Below are positions 33,367 to 42,910 of a stretch of DNA of 64,000 bases, one piece after another (position 1 is the stretch's first letter; the number at the start of each line of letters is the position of its first letter). The stretch lies in contig SUXQ01000003.1 of assembly GCA_015060905.1 (NCBI GenBank), positions 1-64,000 on the forward strand. Reading direction: 5' to 3'. The notes under the pieces are model-generated. The model was not told the DNA's origin. It worked only from the letters and a program-made list of their open reading frames with translations, and searched no databases. The stretch comes from Bacteroidales bacterium (GTDB taxonomy: Bacteria > Bacteroidota > Bacteroidia > Bacteroidales > Bacteroidaceae). The translations under genes and the position numbers were made by a program.

Positions 33367-34548
33367 CTATTTTCTCTGTTGCTGCTCGGCCTTCAACGCC
33401 AACCTTTTTACAATCACCACAAAGCCACCTGTGAGAATAAGGTTGGAAAGAATTGTGAGCAACGAAATTGCAAGCAACGGACCGCCGAGGCCGTAGCCTA
33501 TCGACACGAATATAATACCCGCGCCAACCTCGCCACGAGTGAACATTCCTATGCTCAGAGCCAAACGCTCGGTCAAAGAACGGTCACGATAGAAAAACAG
33601 GGGAACCATCTTGCCTATATTGGATAGAGCCGTAACAACAAGCACATGCAACGCAATTTCGCCCCACGACATTGAGCCCACCTGAGCAATGACACAATCG
33701 CCGGCAGTTGTGCCAAAATCGACGCCTACAAACAGCGGGGCGCTCATGCCCACAAGGAACATAAACAGATAGGAAATAACATCAGCCACACTCTCGTCCA
33801 TCTTAGTATGATGATGATGAGGCTTCATTATCATTCCCAGAATAAATGCGGGCAACAATACTTCTATGTGAATAGCAGCATCGACGCCGAACAGTTGTTT
33901 AGAAAGGACATACAGCCCCTGAAAAGCAAACACCAATATTGTCGAATAGCCCAATATAGAGCCCCACGACTGATTGAGGTTGTATCGTTTAAGATACTTC
34001 CAGCCAATATACAAACAAAGGAACACCACAAGCACAACCACGCCCAACTGCCAGCGCATGCCTATCATGAATATCTGCAAAGGAATCATCAGCAATATAG
34101 TGTCAAGGTCGTCGAAGATGGCCAAGACCCTTGTCTTTTTATACACCCACGAGGATTTTAAGCCGGCAGCCGCCAACATTGTAAACAATATTCCGGCAGA
34201 GGTGGGCGCAGCGAATCGGCTAAGCAGCAGCGTCTCTTTCCAAGCGTCCCAATCGGTAAAATAGTTCGACGACAGAAGAACCATATAGTAGAAACATATT
34301 AACAGCCACGGTGCCGCTGCAGTTGCCATTGCAATAAAATAGTCGGCCGTATAGGAACGCCAATGACTTTTGTCAAGCTCAAATTCGCGGCCTACATTTA
34401 TCATAATAAACGCAAGGCACACATATAGCATCGAGTCGAACACAGTTTTTGTCTGCGAGAAGGCAGCTTCACCAAAGACAACAGGCAGTGTCTGCGAACA
34501 TACAAGGCCAAGAATCAAAAATATGGAAAAAAGTGCTATTTTCTTCAT
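33367..34548 (-). CDS. Cation:proton antiporter (CPA2-like)
   Basis: A 393-residue membrane protein with about 11-12 hydrophobic helices. The second helix region carries VCLAFIMINVGREFEL, and later helices carry SRFAAPTSAGILFTMLAAAG, AIFDDLDTILLMIPL (the central acidic pair of Na+/H+ exchangers), LPAFILGMIMKPHHHHTKMD and LSIGMFTRGEVGAGIIFVSIG (the conserved 'RGE/G' segment of CPA2). A cytoplasmic TrkA domain is absent. It probably exchanges Na+ or K+ for H+. The four-histidine loop after helix 7 is an unusual local feature. It stands alone with a 38-base gap to the gene behind it. Confidence 0.88.
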   Translation of the reverse strand: MKKIALFSIFLILGLVCSQTLPVVFGEAAFSQTKTVFDSMLYVCLAFIMINVGREFELDKSHWRSYTADYFIAMATAAAPWLLICFYYMVLLSSNYFTDWDAWKETLLLSRFAAPTSAGILFTMLAAAGLKSSWVYKKTRVLAIFDDLDTILLMIPLQIFMIGMRWQLGVVVLVVFLCLYIGWKYLKRYNLNQSWGSILGYSTILVFAFQGLYVLSKQLFGVDAAIHIEVLLPAFILGMIMKPHHHHTKMDESVADVISYLFMFLVGMSAPLFVGVDFGTTAGDCVIAQVGSMSWGEIALHVLVVTALSNIGKMVPLFFYRDRSLTERLALSIGMFTRGEVGAGIIFVSIGYGLGGPLLAISLLTILSNLILTGGFVVIVKRLALKAEQQQRK

Positions 34549-34585
34549 AGATAACTTTTTATGTTATAAAATTATTAAAAGAATT

Positions 34586-36727
34586 TTACTTTACGATATT
34601 CATTTCTTCTATCAGGCGTTTGCAGTTGCCATATTTTTCGATGATGAACAGCACGTAGCGTATGTCTACATTTATGCAACGTTGCTTGTCTGTGTCGAAG
34701 TTAATATCGCCGCTGAGCGACTCCCAATTTCCGTCGAATGCAAGGCCTATAAGCTCGCCTTTTGAATTAAGAACGCCGCTGCCACTGTTTCCGCCGGTAA
34801 TGTCGTTGGTGGTGAGGAACGCCACAGGCATTTCTCCGTTGGGGAGCGCATACTCGCCATAATCTTTCTTTTCGTAAAGCTCTTTCAGGCGGGCAGGAAC
34901 GATAAACTCACTACTCTCGGGGTTCTCTTTTTCCATCACTCCTTTAAGCGTAGTATAATGGTTGTATGTTACTCCGTCCTTTGGTTGGTAGGATTTTACA
35001 CTGCCGTATGTCATACGCATTGTGGAGTTTGCATCGGGAGCCATTGGGGTACCGTCGGCCTTTTCCATCAATCCTTTCAGATAGATTTTGTGCAGGGGGT
35101 TTATTCTTTTTGCAAATTCGCGGTTCTTTTCGGAAAGTTCACCTTGCGTTGAGAGGATTGCTGTGCGCAACTGCTGTGCAGGGTCTTTCTCGAATTTCTT
35201 CAGTGTAGGCTTTTTCAGGAATTTATTGAGATTCTTTTCGCTTGCAAGGATAGAATTATCGTAAACCTCGTCGATGTATTTTTCGAGGTTGCCTTTGTAT
35301 TTTTTCTCTACTGCGTTAAGATATTCGTCACGCTCTTCGGGAGCAGTCAGTTTAAAATAGAGCGGAAGCACCTCTTTGGCTATACGGCGGTCGATTGCGT
35401 GAACATAATCGCGGTTGTGCAGCCACGAATAGAGCGACTGCATCTTTTCGCCCACTTTTTCGGGAGTGTCGAAGATATTCTTGTTTCTGTCCGAGAGGTT
35501 GCGCGAGAAAAATTCCACGTTTCCTACAAGCTCGTTTGTGAGCATGGTAAGATACTGCGTGCGGTTCATCTCCTCGACACATCTGTTTATCTGCTCGACA
35601 ACATTGACATATTCGCTGTTGCCTATACTCTCGGCCCACGCTTTAAAGAGAGCCTCTTCCTGCAATTTTGTTTCAACAACCTTGTTGTCCACGATAGCCT
35701 TGTTCATGCCTATGGAGTTTTTCCAATAGTTGCTGATGCGGGCAAGCTTGCCGGCATATTTTATGTAAATATCTTCGCTTTTTTCCATTTCCTCGCGGAT
35801 GACTTTCAGGCTGAGGTCGCGCATAGCTATTCGCGGCTCGTTCTTCTGGTACATACGCTGTTTCACTTCGTCGGCTGTAAGGTAGCGCGATGTACTTCCG
35901 GGGAATCCCATAATCATTGCAAAGTCGCCATAGTCGAAGCCTGCAATGGAAATATTCAGATGTTTGGGGGTGTTCAAGGGAATATTATCTTTGCTGTATG
36001 CGGCGGGGTTGCCATCTTTGTCGCCGTAGATTCGGAACACCGAAAAGTCGCCTGTGTGACGCGGCCACATCCAGTTGTCTGTCTCGCCGCCGAATTTACC
36101 TATCGCAAAGGGAGGCGTTCCCACCAAGCGTACGTCGGGGTATTTTTTATAATATACAAGGTAGAATTTGTTTGCCTCGAAATAGGGGAGCAGTTGAGGA
36201 TAGAGGTATTTTTTACCCTCTAGATTATCGGCGTCGAAAAGTTCCTTTCCTATTTTCGCAAGCTCACCGCGATTGAAAGATTGCTCTACGGTTATTTTTC
36301 CGTCGGCCACGCGCGAATTTATTTCGTCGGTTACATCCTTTATGTTTACCACAAATGTAAAGCCTAATCCCTCGCAGGGTAGTTCTTCGTCGTTACTTTG
36401 GCTCCAAAAGCCATTTTGCAGATAGTTGTGCTCTACACTGCTCAGTTGCTGTATGAAGCTGAAGCCACAATGGTGGTTGGTAACGACAAGGCCGTTGGGC
36501 GATACAACCTCACCCGTACAACCGCCGCCGAAGATTCCTATTGCATCTTTCAGCGAGGGTGCGTTGGGGGAATATATTTCATCGACGCTTATCCGGAGGC
36601 CCAGCTTACGCATTTGGTCCTCGAGATTCTGTTGGCGCATAATCTGCAACAGCCACATTCCTTTGTCGGCTTTTAGTTGAGGAAGAGCTATAAGTACAAG
36701 AATGAGTGTCAAAAATAATTTTTTCAT
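34586..36727 (-). CDS. S46 family dipeptidyl-peptidase (DPP7-like)
   Basis: The ATG at 36727 (MKKLFLTLILVLIALPQLKA) is chosen because a signal peptide starts there, giving 713 residues. The trypsin-like fold shows a catalytic His in TNHHCGFS (H86), the segment GGETDNWMWPRHTGDFSVFR with the catalytic Asp, and a Ser in GGNSGSG (S648). S46 enzymes remove dipeptides from peptide N-termini in the periplasm. In Porphyromonas, the residue 18 positions after the Ser is Gly in DPP7 (hydrophobic P1) and Arg in DPP11 (acidic P1). Here it is Gly666 in LAFDGN, so DPP7 specificity is inferred. The usual SGSPV reads SGSGV here. Confidence 0.93.
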   Translation of the reverse strand: MKKLFLTLILVLIALPQLKADKGMWLLQIMRQQNLEDQMRKLGLRISVDEIYSPNAPSLKDAIGIFGGGCTGEVVSPNGLVVTNHHCGFSFIQQLSSVEHNYLQNGFWSQSNDEELPCEGLGFTFVVNIKDVTDEINSRVADGKITVEQSFNRGELAKIGKELFDADNLEGKKYLYPQLLPYFEANKFYLVYYKKYPDVRLVGTPPFAIGKFGGETDNWMWPRHTGDFSVFRIYGDKDGNPAAYSKDNIPLNTPKHLNISIAGFDYGDFAMIMGFPGSTSRYLTADEVKQRMYQKNEPRIAMRDLSLKVIREEMEKSEDIYIKYAGKLARISNYWKNSIGMNKAIVDNKVVETKLQEEALFKAWAESIGNSEYVNVVEQINRCVEEMNRTQYLTMLTNELVGNVEFFSRNLSDRNKNIFDTPEKVGEKMQSLYSWLHNRDYVHAIDRRIAKEVLPLYFKLTAPEERDEYLNAVEKKYKGNLEKYIDEVYDNSILASEKNLNKFLKKPTLKKFEKDPAQQLRTAILSTQGELSEKNREFAKRINPLHKIYLKGLMEKADGTPMAPDANSTMRMTYGSVKSYQPKDGVTYNHYTTLKGVMEKENPESSEFIVPARLKELYEKKDYGEYALPNGEMPVAFLTTNDITGGNSGSGVLNSKGELIGLAFDGNWESLSGDINFDTDKQRCINVDIRYVLFIIEKYGNCKRLIEEMNIVK

Positions 36728-36763
36728 AGTATTTGTTTTTATCATTTTGCAAAGATTAAGGTA

Positions 36764-37492
36764 TTACTTTCTAACTGTCAGACGGGCAAGATAATCGTAA
36801 TGTTCGCCATCGATACATTTTTCGCATACAAAGCCAAACTGTTCGGCGTACAGCGAAAGTGTGTCAAAATCAATATACAGCCAATCGAACGTTTCGCCTT
36901 TTATTCCACGATACTGCATGCGGTAGTCAAGCTCGCCATAATATCCGGCGGCAAGGTCAATATCGAGCGACCCATCTTCATTTTCAAAGACATATTTAAT
37001 ATCCGAAGAGTCGAGAAGTATCTGTCCGTCGGGAGCAAGCAATTGCTTGGCACGCATAAAAAACTGGGACAGCCGCTCTATTTTGCCGACAATGCCAATG
37101 CCGTTCATTGCCATGAGCACAGTGTCGAACTTTTCGTCGAAACTTTTGTCGAAAAAGTCACATACACGCGCATCAATGCCACGCTCTTTCATCACCTGCA
37201 CCGATATTTCTGAAATATCTATTGCAACAACATCGAGGCCTCGCTTGATAAGTTCCACCGAGTGGCAGCCCGAGCCTGCACCCACGTCGAGCACTCGTCC
37301 GCGACACAGGCGCACAGCCTCTTTTTCTTGCGGGGGCATCTGCTCGTAGGTGCGGAAAAGCGTGGCAACAGGAATTTCATCTTCGTAGAATTGCGAGGAG
37401 AATACGCGCAATTTCGTGGCCTTTCCTGTGGTAAAAAATTCTTTAATAGCGTGCCCCATCGGGTCTTTTTCTTTTTTTGTCGTGCTGTTCAT
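36764..37492 (-). CDS. Class I SAM-dependent methyltransferase
   Basis: The ATG at 37492 (MNSTTKKEKDPMGHAIKEFF) follows the stop of the upstream gene by two bases and gives 242 residues. Motif I is VLDVGAGSGCHSVEL at about 67-81, the acidic residue of strand 2 is VVAIDISE, and the motif IV region is FDTVLMAMNGIGIVGKIERL. The substrate is unknown. Proximity suggests co-transcription with the secreted protein of 37495-38670. The MNGIG in place of the usual N/DPP motif argues for a small-molecule or carboxyl substrate rather than DNA. Confidence 0.85.
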   Translation of the reverse strand: MNSTTKKEKDPMGHAIKEFFTTGKATKLRVFSSQFYEDEIPVATLFRTYEQMPPQEKEAVRLCRGRVLDVGAGSGCHSVELIKRGLDVVAIDISEISVQVMKERGIDARVCDFFDKSFDEKFDTVLMAMNGIGIVGKIERLSQFFMRAKQLLAPDGQILLDSSDIKYVFENEDGSLDIDLAAGYYGELDYRMQYRGIKGETFDWLYIDFDTLSLYAEQFGFVCEKCIDGEHYDYLARLTVRK

Positions 37493-37494
37493 TT

Positions 37495-38670
37495 TTATTC
37501 GAAATATATTTCGCCGCATACTGTGTATCTGTCGTAACCGTGAATAAGCGTCTCGTCGAAACGCGAGAATTTTGTGCCGAGGCCTATCAGTTGCCTTAAG
37601 AAAAGCCCGAATTTCACGGTTGAATAAGTTTCAAAATTCTTATTCGGCGAATATGTTATTATGAATGAATTTTTGTACGGCGTCTGCTGCTCGTCGATAT
37701 TTACAACATCTCCGGCGCGCAACAAATAGTTCGTGTCGGAAAGTGTGGCAGAAAAAATATCATATTTTTCGACAATATTCTCATATTCGTCAAGCGTGAC
37801 GCACGGTGGCAATGCAACCTTGCCTTTGGGCGGAACGGCAAGAATTTTCTGCTCTTTAACAACCTGTGACGTCTGTCTCTTATCTTCCAATGTAAAAGTT
37901 GCGCCACCGGTTGTTGTCTTTCTTCCTTCTGTATATTGTGGGCGCGACACTGTACTTTTGTTTGAAAAAGAGAGTTTGGAATTACTCTGCTTATTTTGAC
38001 GTATCTGCCTGCCACTATAATAGGGTTTAAAAGTGCCGTCATTGTAGATGCGGAAACAATTTTCAAGGTCGAGATATATTATCTTGTCACCCCTATTTTG
38101 AACAAATATTTCATATTGAAAAATTTCCGAAGATTTTAAAATTTCAACCGTAACATCCTCGTTGGCAAGCACCGAGCCTGTGGTTACCCCCATTATGGCA
38201 ACGGCACGACCGGTTTTTTTGCTTTTCTGCTTTTTATCGCCGTAGCTACTGTGATTTTTATTATAAGCAGCAACAAACTGCGCATTATCGGCCGATGTTT
38301 CGCGCTTAATTTCGCCTTTCGGCTTTTTGGGGGACTTTTCGACAGAATCGGCCGACACACTATTGACGACGTACACTATTGTTTCTTTTTTCTGATTTTC
38401 GGCAAGCTGTTGCACAATTACAGGCGCAGGAGCGGGCTTGGAAATTGTTACACTTTTGCAGTTTCTCTTTTTTACGGAAAGAACTTTTGCCCTGCCTATT
38501 CTGCGCGACGGCGACTCTTTGCCGGGTTTTTCTCGGTAAGTGATAAATTTCGCATTAATTTTAAGGTCGTACACTTTTAACGTGTCACCATCTACCTTCA
38601 CAATAATATCCTGCGCCGTTGCTGTCAGCAGGCACAGGATAGTCAATATTGTTGTTAGAAATAACCTCAT
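37495..38670 (-). CDS. Secreted protein of unknown function
   Basis: A 391-residue protein with a clear Sec signal peptide (hydrophobic 3-17, ending TATAQ). Residues 20-70 form a short domain (IIVKVDGDTLKVYDLKINAK) resembling the 'D.I...DG..I..KV.EI....I.YK' module seen in many exported Bacteroidales proteins. The middle (80-160) is basic and low-complexity. The rest is beta-rich with conserved-looking blocks VEILKSSEIFQYEIFVQNRG, LAVPPKGKVALPPCVTLDEY and NSFIITYSPNKNFETYSTVK. I cannot name it. It ends two bases before the methyltransferase start, so the two are likely co-expressed. Confidence 0.7.
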   Translation of the reverse strand: MRLFLTTILTILCLLTATAQDIIVKVDGDTLKVYDLKINAKFITYREKPGKESPSRRIGRAKVLSVKKRNCKSVTISKPAPAPVIVQQLAENQKKETIVYVVNSVSADSVEKSPKKPKGEIKRETSADNAQFVAAYNKNHSSYGDKKQKSKKTGRAVAIMGVTTGSVLANEDVTVEILKSSEIFQYEIFVQNRGDKIIYLDLENCFRIYNDGTFKPYYSGRQIRQNKQSNSKLSFSNKSTVSRPQYTEGRKTTTGGATFTLEDKRQTSQVVKEQKILAVPPKGKVALPPCVTLDEYENIVEKYDIFSATLSDTNYLLRAGDVVNIDEQQTPYKNSFIITYSPNKNFETYSTVKFGLFLRQLIGLGTKFSRFDETLIHGYDRYTVCGEIYFE

Positions 38671-38739
38671 CGTTGCGAATTTATGTAACCCGCCACGAAG
38701 TTATAAAAAAAATACGAGAAAAGCTAATCAAACGGGGCG

Positions 38740-39381
38740 TCAGACGCTTATTATCTTCCACACGGCAACCATGTGACAGATTGTTCCCAACAATACAAAA
38801 ATATGAAAAACAGAGTGCATATGTTTAACCTTATGGAAACTGTAAAGAACGGCTCCTGTGACGTAACAAACGCCCTCGGCTATCAACCACCCTACGACGC
38901 TGAAACTGACAGCCTCGATAAGTGGCTTGAAGGCTACAAGCACCAGCATTCCCATAAGCACAAAGCATAGTGTCTCTATCCGGTTGTGAGGCTTTAATTT
39001 ACGCAGACTGATGATGGTACCGACAATGGCACACAGCCACACAAAAAAGAAAAGCCCCCACCCCCAATAACCCGAATCGCGCAAAGCAATAAGGGTAATA
39101 GGAGAATAGCTGCCGGCAATGTGCCAATATATGGCTGCATGATCAAATTTTCGCAGCTTCATCTTCAGGGCCTTGTCGGGCGAACAAGCGTGGTAACTTG
39201 TCGAGAATATATATGAAGCCAACATTCCGAACATATATAAAATGACACTGAAAATAGCCCATGAATCGCCACGTTGCATCACTGTAGCCAGAAACAAGGT
39301 GCTGACAGCGCAACCAATAAGGATACCTATAGAATGGGAAATTGCATTGAATTTTTCCTCTTCTTTTGTATATTTTTTCAC
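38740..39381 (-). CDS. PAQR/hemolysin III family membrane protein
   Basis: A 213-residue protein read from GTG at 39381, with seven hydrophobic helices. The family's metal-site residues are present: STSYHACS near residue 60-67, FDHAAIYWHIAGSY (Asp and His) near 78-91, and HSVFHIFVLLGTICH near the end. This resembles YqfA/Hly-III proteins, relatives of the adiponectin receptors, which are suspected ceramidase-like or membrane-lipid hydrolases. The start EEEKFNAISHSIGILIGC is canonical. No partner genes are evident. Confidence 0.9.
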   Translation of the reverse strand: MKKYTKEEEKFNAISHSIGILIGCAVSTLFLATVMQRGDSWAIFSVILYMFGMLASYIFSTSYHACSPDKALKMKLRKFDHAAIYWHIAGSYSPITLIALRDSGYWGWGLFFFVWLCAIVGTIISLRKLKPHNRIETLCFVLMGMLVLVAFKPLIEAVSFSVVGWLIAEGVCYVTGAVLYSFHKVKHMHSVFHIFVLLGTICHMVAVWKIISV

Positions 39382-39424
39382 GATGTTACTGTTTAATTGT
39401 TAAATTCTTTTCTGCGAAAAAGCA

Positions 39425-40201
39425 TCAGATTGAAAAAAGACGGATGGCATTTGCTGTTGTAACCTCGGCCACATGCTCTATTGTTGTATTATAAATTTCG
39501 GCCAGACGAGCGGCAATAAAAGGAATATAGGAACTCTCATTTCTTTTGCCGCGACGAGGGACGGGTGCCAGATAAGGAGAGTCTGTTTCTAACACTATTC
39601 GTTCAAGAGGAATATACGACAACACTTCGGGAAGGTCGCTTTTTTTATACGTCACCACCCCTCCAATGCCAAACATAAAGCCCTCCAGCTTCATTAACAA
39701 ATCAGCATGCTCTTTTGTTCCCGAAAAGCAATGAAAAACACCTGTAAGTTCACTGCATCTGCACCGTTGCATAGACTCGTACAAGCAGTCAAAAGCATTG
39801 CGCGAGTGAATGACGAGCGGCAACGCACGCTCCCTTGCCCACGCTATCTGCGTTTCAAAAGCCACTATCTGCTCACCGCGACGCGTGTCGTCCCAATAAA
39901 GGTCGATGCCAACCTCGCCGACAGCTATTATATTCTTATTCTCATCAAGATGTTTTTTAATAACCGCAAGCTGCTCTTTATAATCGTCGCCAACCTCTGT
40001 CGGATGCAGCCCTGCCATTGCGTAACACACACCCGGATATTCACGGCACATTGCTTCTATAGGGGCAATAGAGTCGGCCGTAATTGAGGGCAGACACAAT
40101 TTGTTCACACCCGCGTCGATGGCGCGCTGCACCGCAGCCGCCCTATCTTCGTCAAACTCCTGCACAAACAGATGTGTGTGCGTATCTACAAATTTATTCA
40201 T
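39425..40201 (-). CDS. TatD family metal-dependent hydrolase
   Basis: A 258-residue TIM-barrel hydrolase. VDTHTHLF at 5-12 gives the first metal His pair, GEVGIDLYWDDT near 95-106 the Glu and Asp region, PLVIHSRNAFD near 130 the His, VFHCFSGT near 155 the next His, and LETDSPYLAPVP near 200-211 the final Asp. Family members are 3'-5' DNA exonucleases or D-aminoacyl-tRNA-type hydrolases. Which applies here is undecided. Its ATG overlaps the stop of the upstream gene (TGATG), so translation is coupled to the 237-residue protein. Confidence 0.92.
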   Translation of the reverse strand: MNKFVDTHTHLFVQEFDEDRAAAVQRAIDAGVNKLCLPSITADSIAPIEAMCREYPGVCYAMAGLHPTEVGDDYKEQLAVIKKHLDENKNIIAVGEVGIDLYWDDTRRGEQIVAFETQIAWARERALPLVIHSRNAFDCLYESMQRCRCSELTGVFHCFSGTKEHADLLMKLEGFMFGIGGVVTYKKSDLPEVLSYIPLERIVLETDSPYLAPVPRRGKRNESSYIPFIAARLAEIYNTTIEHVAEVTTANAIRLFSI

Positions 40202-40914
40202 CAGGCTGTTACGGATTTTTTCTTTCTATCGGGACGTGTGTAATATATAATTCCATACTGCGCACATTTTTTCAGACGTTCCTTGCCCTCGAGCCCGGAA
40301 AAAGCAGTCTCAATCTCTTGCCAAACGGCAAGAATAATCTTGTCACACTCGGCACGCATAGCTGCCACGCGCTGCAACGATTCGGCGGTACTATGTTGCA
40401 GACGCTGCTGCTTTTCGTACATTTCCCTGAAAAGGTCGCAAGCAACGGATACTCGTCCCATAGTAGGATTGTAGATGGGGACACCACCCTCGCCTTGTCT
40501 TTTACGCTCGCCATCGACTATTTTATTGCTCCATTCGAGCACCGATGTTTCAAGAGCAATTGTCGGCAGGGAGTCATCCTCGACCGAAAGGCCATAGTAT
40601 GCCCTTTTGGCACGAGCAATCTCACCACGCATCACAGACATTGAAAAAACCTGCAAAAAGTGTACCACGTACATACGGGCACTTTTAAATGCCGCTTCGT
40701 ACTTTGCGTTTCCACGCTTGGACGACTGCTCGGATACACATTTTTTATATATTGACACCTCGCGCTCAAATTTTTCGAGAAAATTCTTTGCCGTCGCATA
40801 GGTATTGTGCTTCAAGGTGTTTGTATATACACCACCCTGCACACAGCTATCAACGGCCATTTTCAACGCTCGGATGCGCGCTTGGTCGGTATTTGGTAAT
40901 CTTCTATATGGCAT
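40201..40914 (-). CDS. Conserved hypothetical protein translationally coupled to the TatD-family gene
   Basis: A 237-residue soluble, helical, basic protein without signal peptide or membrane segment. Recognisable stretches are PYRRLPNTDQARIRALKMAV at the start, GNAKYEAAFKSARMYVVHFLQVFSMSVMRGEI in the middle and GVPIYNPTMGRVSVACDLF later. Similar proteins appear in Bacteroidales beside TatD or polyprenyl synthase genes as far as I recall, with no assigned function. Coupling to the next gene through overlapping TGATG suggests a shared dosage requirement. A nucleic-acid-associated role is possible but not shown. Confidence 0.75.
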   Translation of the reverse strand: MPYRRLPNTDQARIRALKMAVDSCVQGGVYTNTLKHNTYATAKNFLEKFEREVSIYKKCVSEQSSKRGNAKYEAAFKSARMYVVHFLQVFSMSVMRGEIARAKRAYYGLSVEDDSLPTIALETSVLEWSNKIVDGERKRQGEGGVPIYNPTMGRVSVACDLFREMYEKQQRLQHSTAESLQRVAAMRAECDKIILAVWQEIETAFSGLEGKERLKKCAQYGIIYYTRPDRKKKSVTA

Positions 40915-40954
40915 TATTGTCGATGAAGATTCTGTAAATGGATAAAATAAATAT

Positions 40955-41929
40955 TTAATGTATTCTGCTCAGAAGCGAATCGGCAAAATTCCTTATTGCC
41001 TGCTTGCGCTCGACGGGTACGGATACAGCATCTATGTAACGGTCACAATCGTTGAATAGCGCAGCTATTCTCTCTTCGCAAATAGCCTTAATGCCAAGCT
41101 CATTATAGAGCGACGTGAAATATCCTATTTTTTCATCTGCATCGAACGTCTCTTGTGCCATACGTTGCTCCATTTCCTTACGCTGCTCGGGCGACGCAAG
41201 CTCCATTGCCTTTATCAGCAGGAATGTCTTTTTGTTGCAACAAATATCGCCACCTATCTTTTTCCCGAAAATTTTCGGGTCGCCATAAACATCAAGAAGG
41301 TCATCCTGCAGTTGAAAAGCAAGTCCCACAGTCTCGCCATAAGCATAGAGATTATCAACATCCTCTTGCGGAGCCCCTGCAAGCATTGCACCCATCTTCA
41401 TGCAGTTGGCAATAAGCACCGAGGTTTTAAGCCTTATCATATTTATATATTCGGCCTCGGTAACGTCGCCTCTCGTCTCAAATTCCATGTCAAACTGCTG
41501 CCCCTCGCCTATTTCTTTTGCCATTTCTGTAAATATGGCCATCGTTGCACGCAGTTTATCGTCGGGCACATTTGCCATAAACTCGTAAGCAAGCACAAGC
41601 ATTGTATCGCCCGAAAGTATAGCCGGGCTCTCGCCCCATTTTGCCCAAACAGTAGGCAATCCGCGACGAATATCAGCCTTGTCCATTACATCGTCGTGAA
41701 TGAGAGTGTAATTGTGGTACACCTCCATTGCCACTGCCGGATAGAGTGCCTTTTCAATCTCTTCCTTATACAAATTATAAGCCATAAGGAATATTACGGG
41801 GCGTATGCGTTTGCCACCCTGCTGCAAAGTATATGTTATTGGCTCATATAATTTTCGGGGCGCACGTTCGTACTCCAATGTTGATATAAAATCATTTACT
41901 TTATTGCGAATTTCTTCCCAGCTATACAT
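40955..41929 (-). CDS. Polyprenyl (trans-isoprenyl) diphosphate synthase
   Basis: A 324-residue all-helical prenyltransferase extending allylic diphosphates with isopentenyl diphosphate. QQGGKRIRPV near 36-45 binds the substrate phosphates. The first aspartate-rich motif DDVMD lies at 79-83, followed by the RR of IRRG, and the second motif DDLLD at 209-213. Residues before the first motif (LIH) and the short DDxxD spacing suit a long- or medium-chain enzyme making farnesyl, geranylgeranyl or quinone side-chain precursors. Chain length cannot be fixed by eye. It connects with ispH at 44832 in the isoprenoid pathway. Confidence 0.93.
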   Translation of the reverse strand: MYSWEEIRNKVNDFISTLEYERAPRKLYEPITYTLQQGGKRIRPVIFLMAYNLYKEEIEKALYPAVAMEVYHNYTLIHDDVMDKADIRRGLPTVWAKWGESPAILSGDTMLVLAYEFMANVPDDKLRATMAIFTEMAKEIGEGQQFDMEFETRGDVTEAEYINMIRLKTSVLIANCMKMGAMLAGAPQEDVDNLYAYGETVGLAFQLQDDLLDVYGDPKIFGKKIGGDICCNKKTFLLIKAMELASPEQRKEMEQRMAQETFDADEKIGYFTSLYNELGIKAICEERIAALFNDCDRYIDAVSVPVERKQAIRNFADSLLSRIH

Positions 41930-41970
41930 TTTAATACTTTATTAATAGAAACAATAATGGAGCTATAAAA

Positions 41971-42012
41971 CAAACAAGAGGCTGCTATTTGCAGCCTCTT
42001 GTTTGTTTTTAT
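41971..42012. terminator. Terminator between tonB and the polyprenyl synthase gene
   Basis: A perfect 15-bp stem (41971-41985 with 41991-42005, loop TATTT) lies 14 bases past the tonB stop. It is T-rich on both sides. Confidence 0.9.
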
Positions 42013-42018
42013 TTTTTA

Positions 42019-42750
42019 TTACTGCAACCTGAACATTACAGGCAGTGTATATTTTACACGTACAGTCTTACCCTGCTGTTTACCGGGCTTCCATTTGGGC
42101 ATTCCCGACACCACGCGAACAGCTTCTTTGTCGAGGTACACGTCGTTGGTACTCTTCATTACCTCAACGTCGGTAATTGAACCATCGGTATTTACGACGA
42201 AGTTGATATATGCACGACCCTGTGAATTATTCTGACGGCTGATGCTGGGATATTTGATGTTGTCACGAAGATATTTCATCAACGCCTGCATACCACCGGG
42301 GAATTCAGGTTTGTCCTCTACCACATTGTAGATTGTTTCTTCCTCGGGAAGCTCCTCGACAACGATATTCATATTTTCGTTGATTTCAACAACCTCACCT
42401 TGGTCCTCGACAGAGATAATTTCTGTCTCTTCAATTTCTGCATCGTCCTCTACAATTTCAAGAACGTCAGTAATCTGCTTAGCTTCGGGGGGAGGAGGAA
42501 CCACCTTCTTCTCGGGCAAAGTGATAGGAATCATAACCTCTTCTTCGAGAAGAACTCCGGCACTAATTACCATGCCTGTCTCTTTGCGTTCTGTGGCAGT
42601 CCACTCGAAAGCCACAAACATTACTGCAAAAACGAGTACATAACCTATAAGTAACCATGTACTTTTGTTACTCTCGAGGTTGGCCTTCGGGCTCTTTTTC
42701 ACCTCAAGAATCTCGTTCTCATTCTCTTGAATTTTCTTTTTGCTGTCCAT
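42019..42750 (-). CDS. tonB: Energy transducer TonB
   Basis: A 243-residue inner-membrane-anchored protein. A single helix (about 30-50: STWLLIGYVLVFAVMFVAFEW) follows a basic cytosolic tail. The periplasmic linker at 75-150 is proline/acid-rich (PPPPEAK, then repeated EEVE-like blocks). The C-terminal TonB fold (about 153-243) has KPEFPGGMQALMKYLRDNIK, INFVVNTDGSITDVEVMKS and the closing KVKYTLPVMFRL-like strand. It transmits proton-motive force to outer-membrane receptors. ExbB/ExbD are not adjacent. Bacteroidetes usually have several TonB copies, so the partner receptor is unknown. Confidence 0.93.
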   Translation of the reverse strand: MDSKKKIQENENEILEVKKSPKANLESNKSTWLLIGYVLVFAVMFVAFEWTATERKETGMVISAGVLLEEEVMIPITLPEKKVVPPPPEAKQITDVLEIVEDDAEIEETEIISVEDQGEVVEINENMNIVVEELPEEETIYNVVEDKPEFPGGMQALMKYLRDNIKYPSISRQNNSQGRAYINFVVNTDGSITDVEVMKSTNDVYLDKEAVRVVSGMPKWKPGKQQGKTVRVKYTLPVMFRLQ

Positions 42751-42910
42751 TATATTAATTTGTATTTATTTTCCATTGGGCAAAAATAAACAATATTTTT
42801 CTATATACCCAGAATTTTAATCCATTTTTTTACTTTCAAATAAAATTATTTTCAAAATCATAAAAAACTGATTGTTTCGTTAAAGATAAAAAGAGCTTTT
42901 ACCCTAACTT

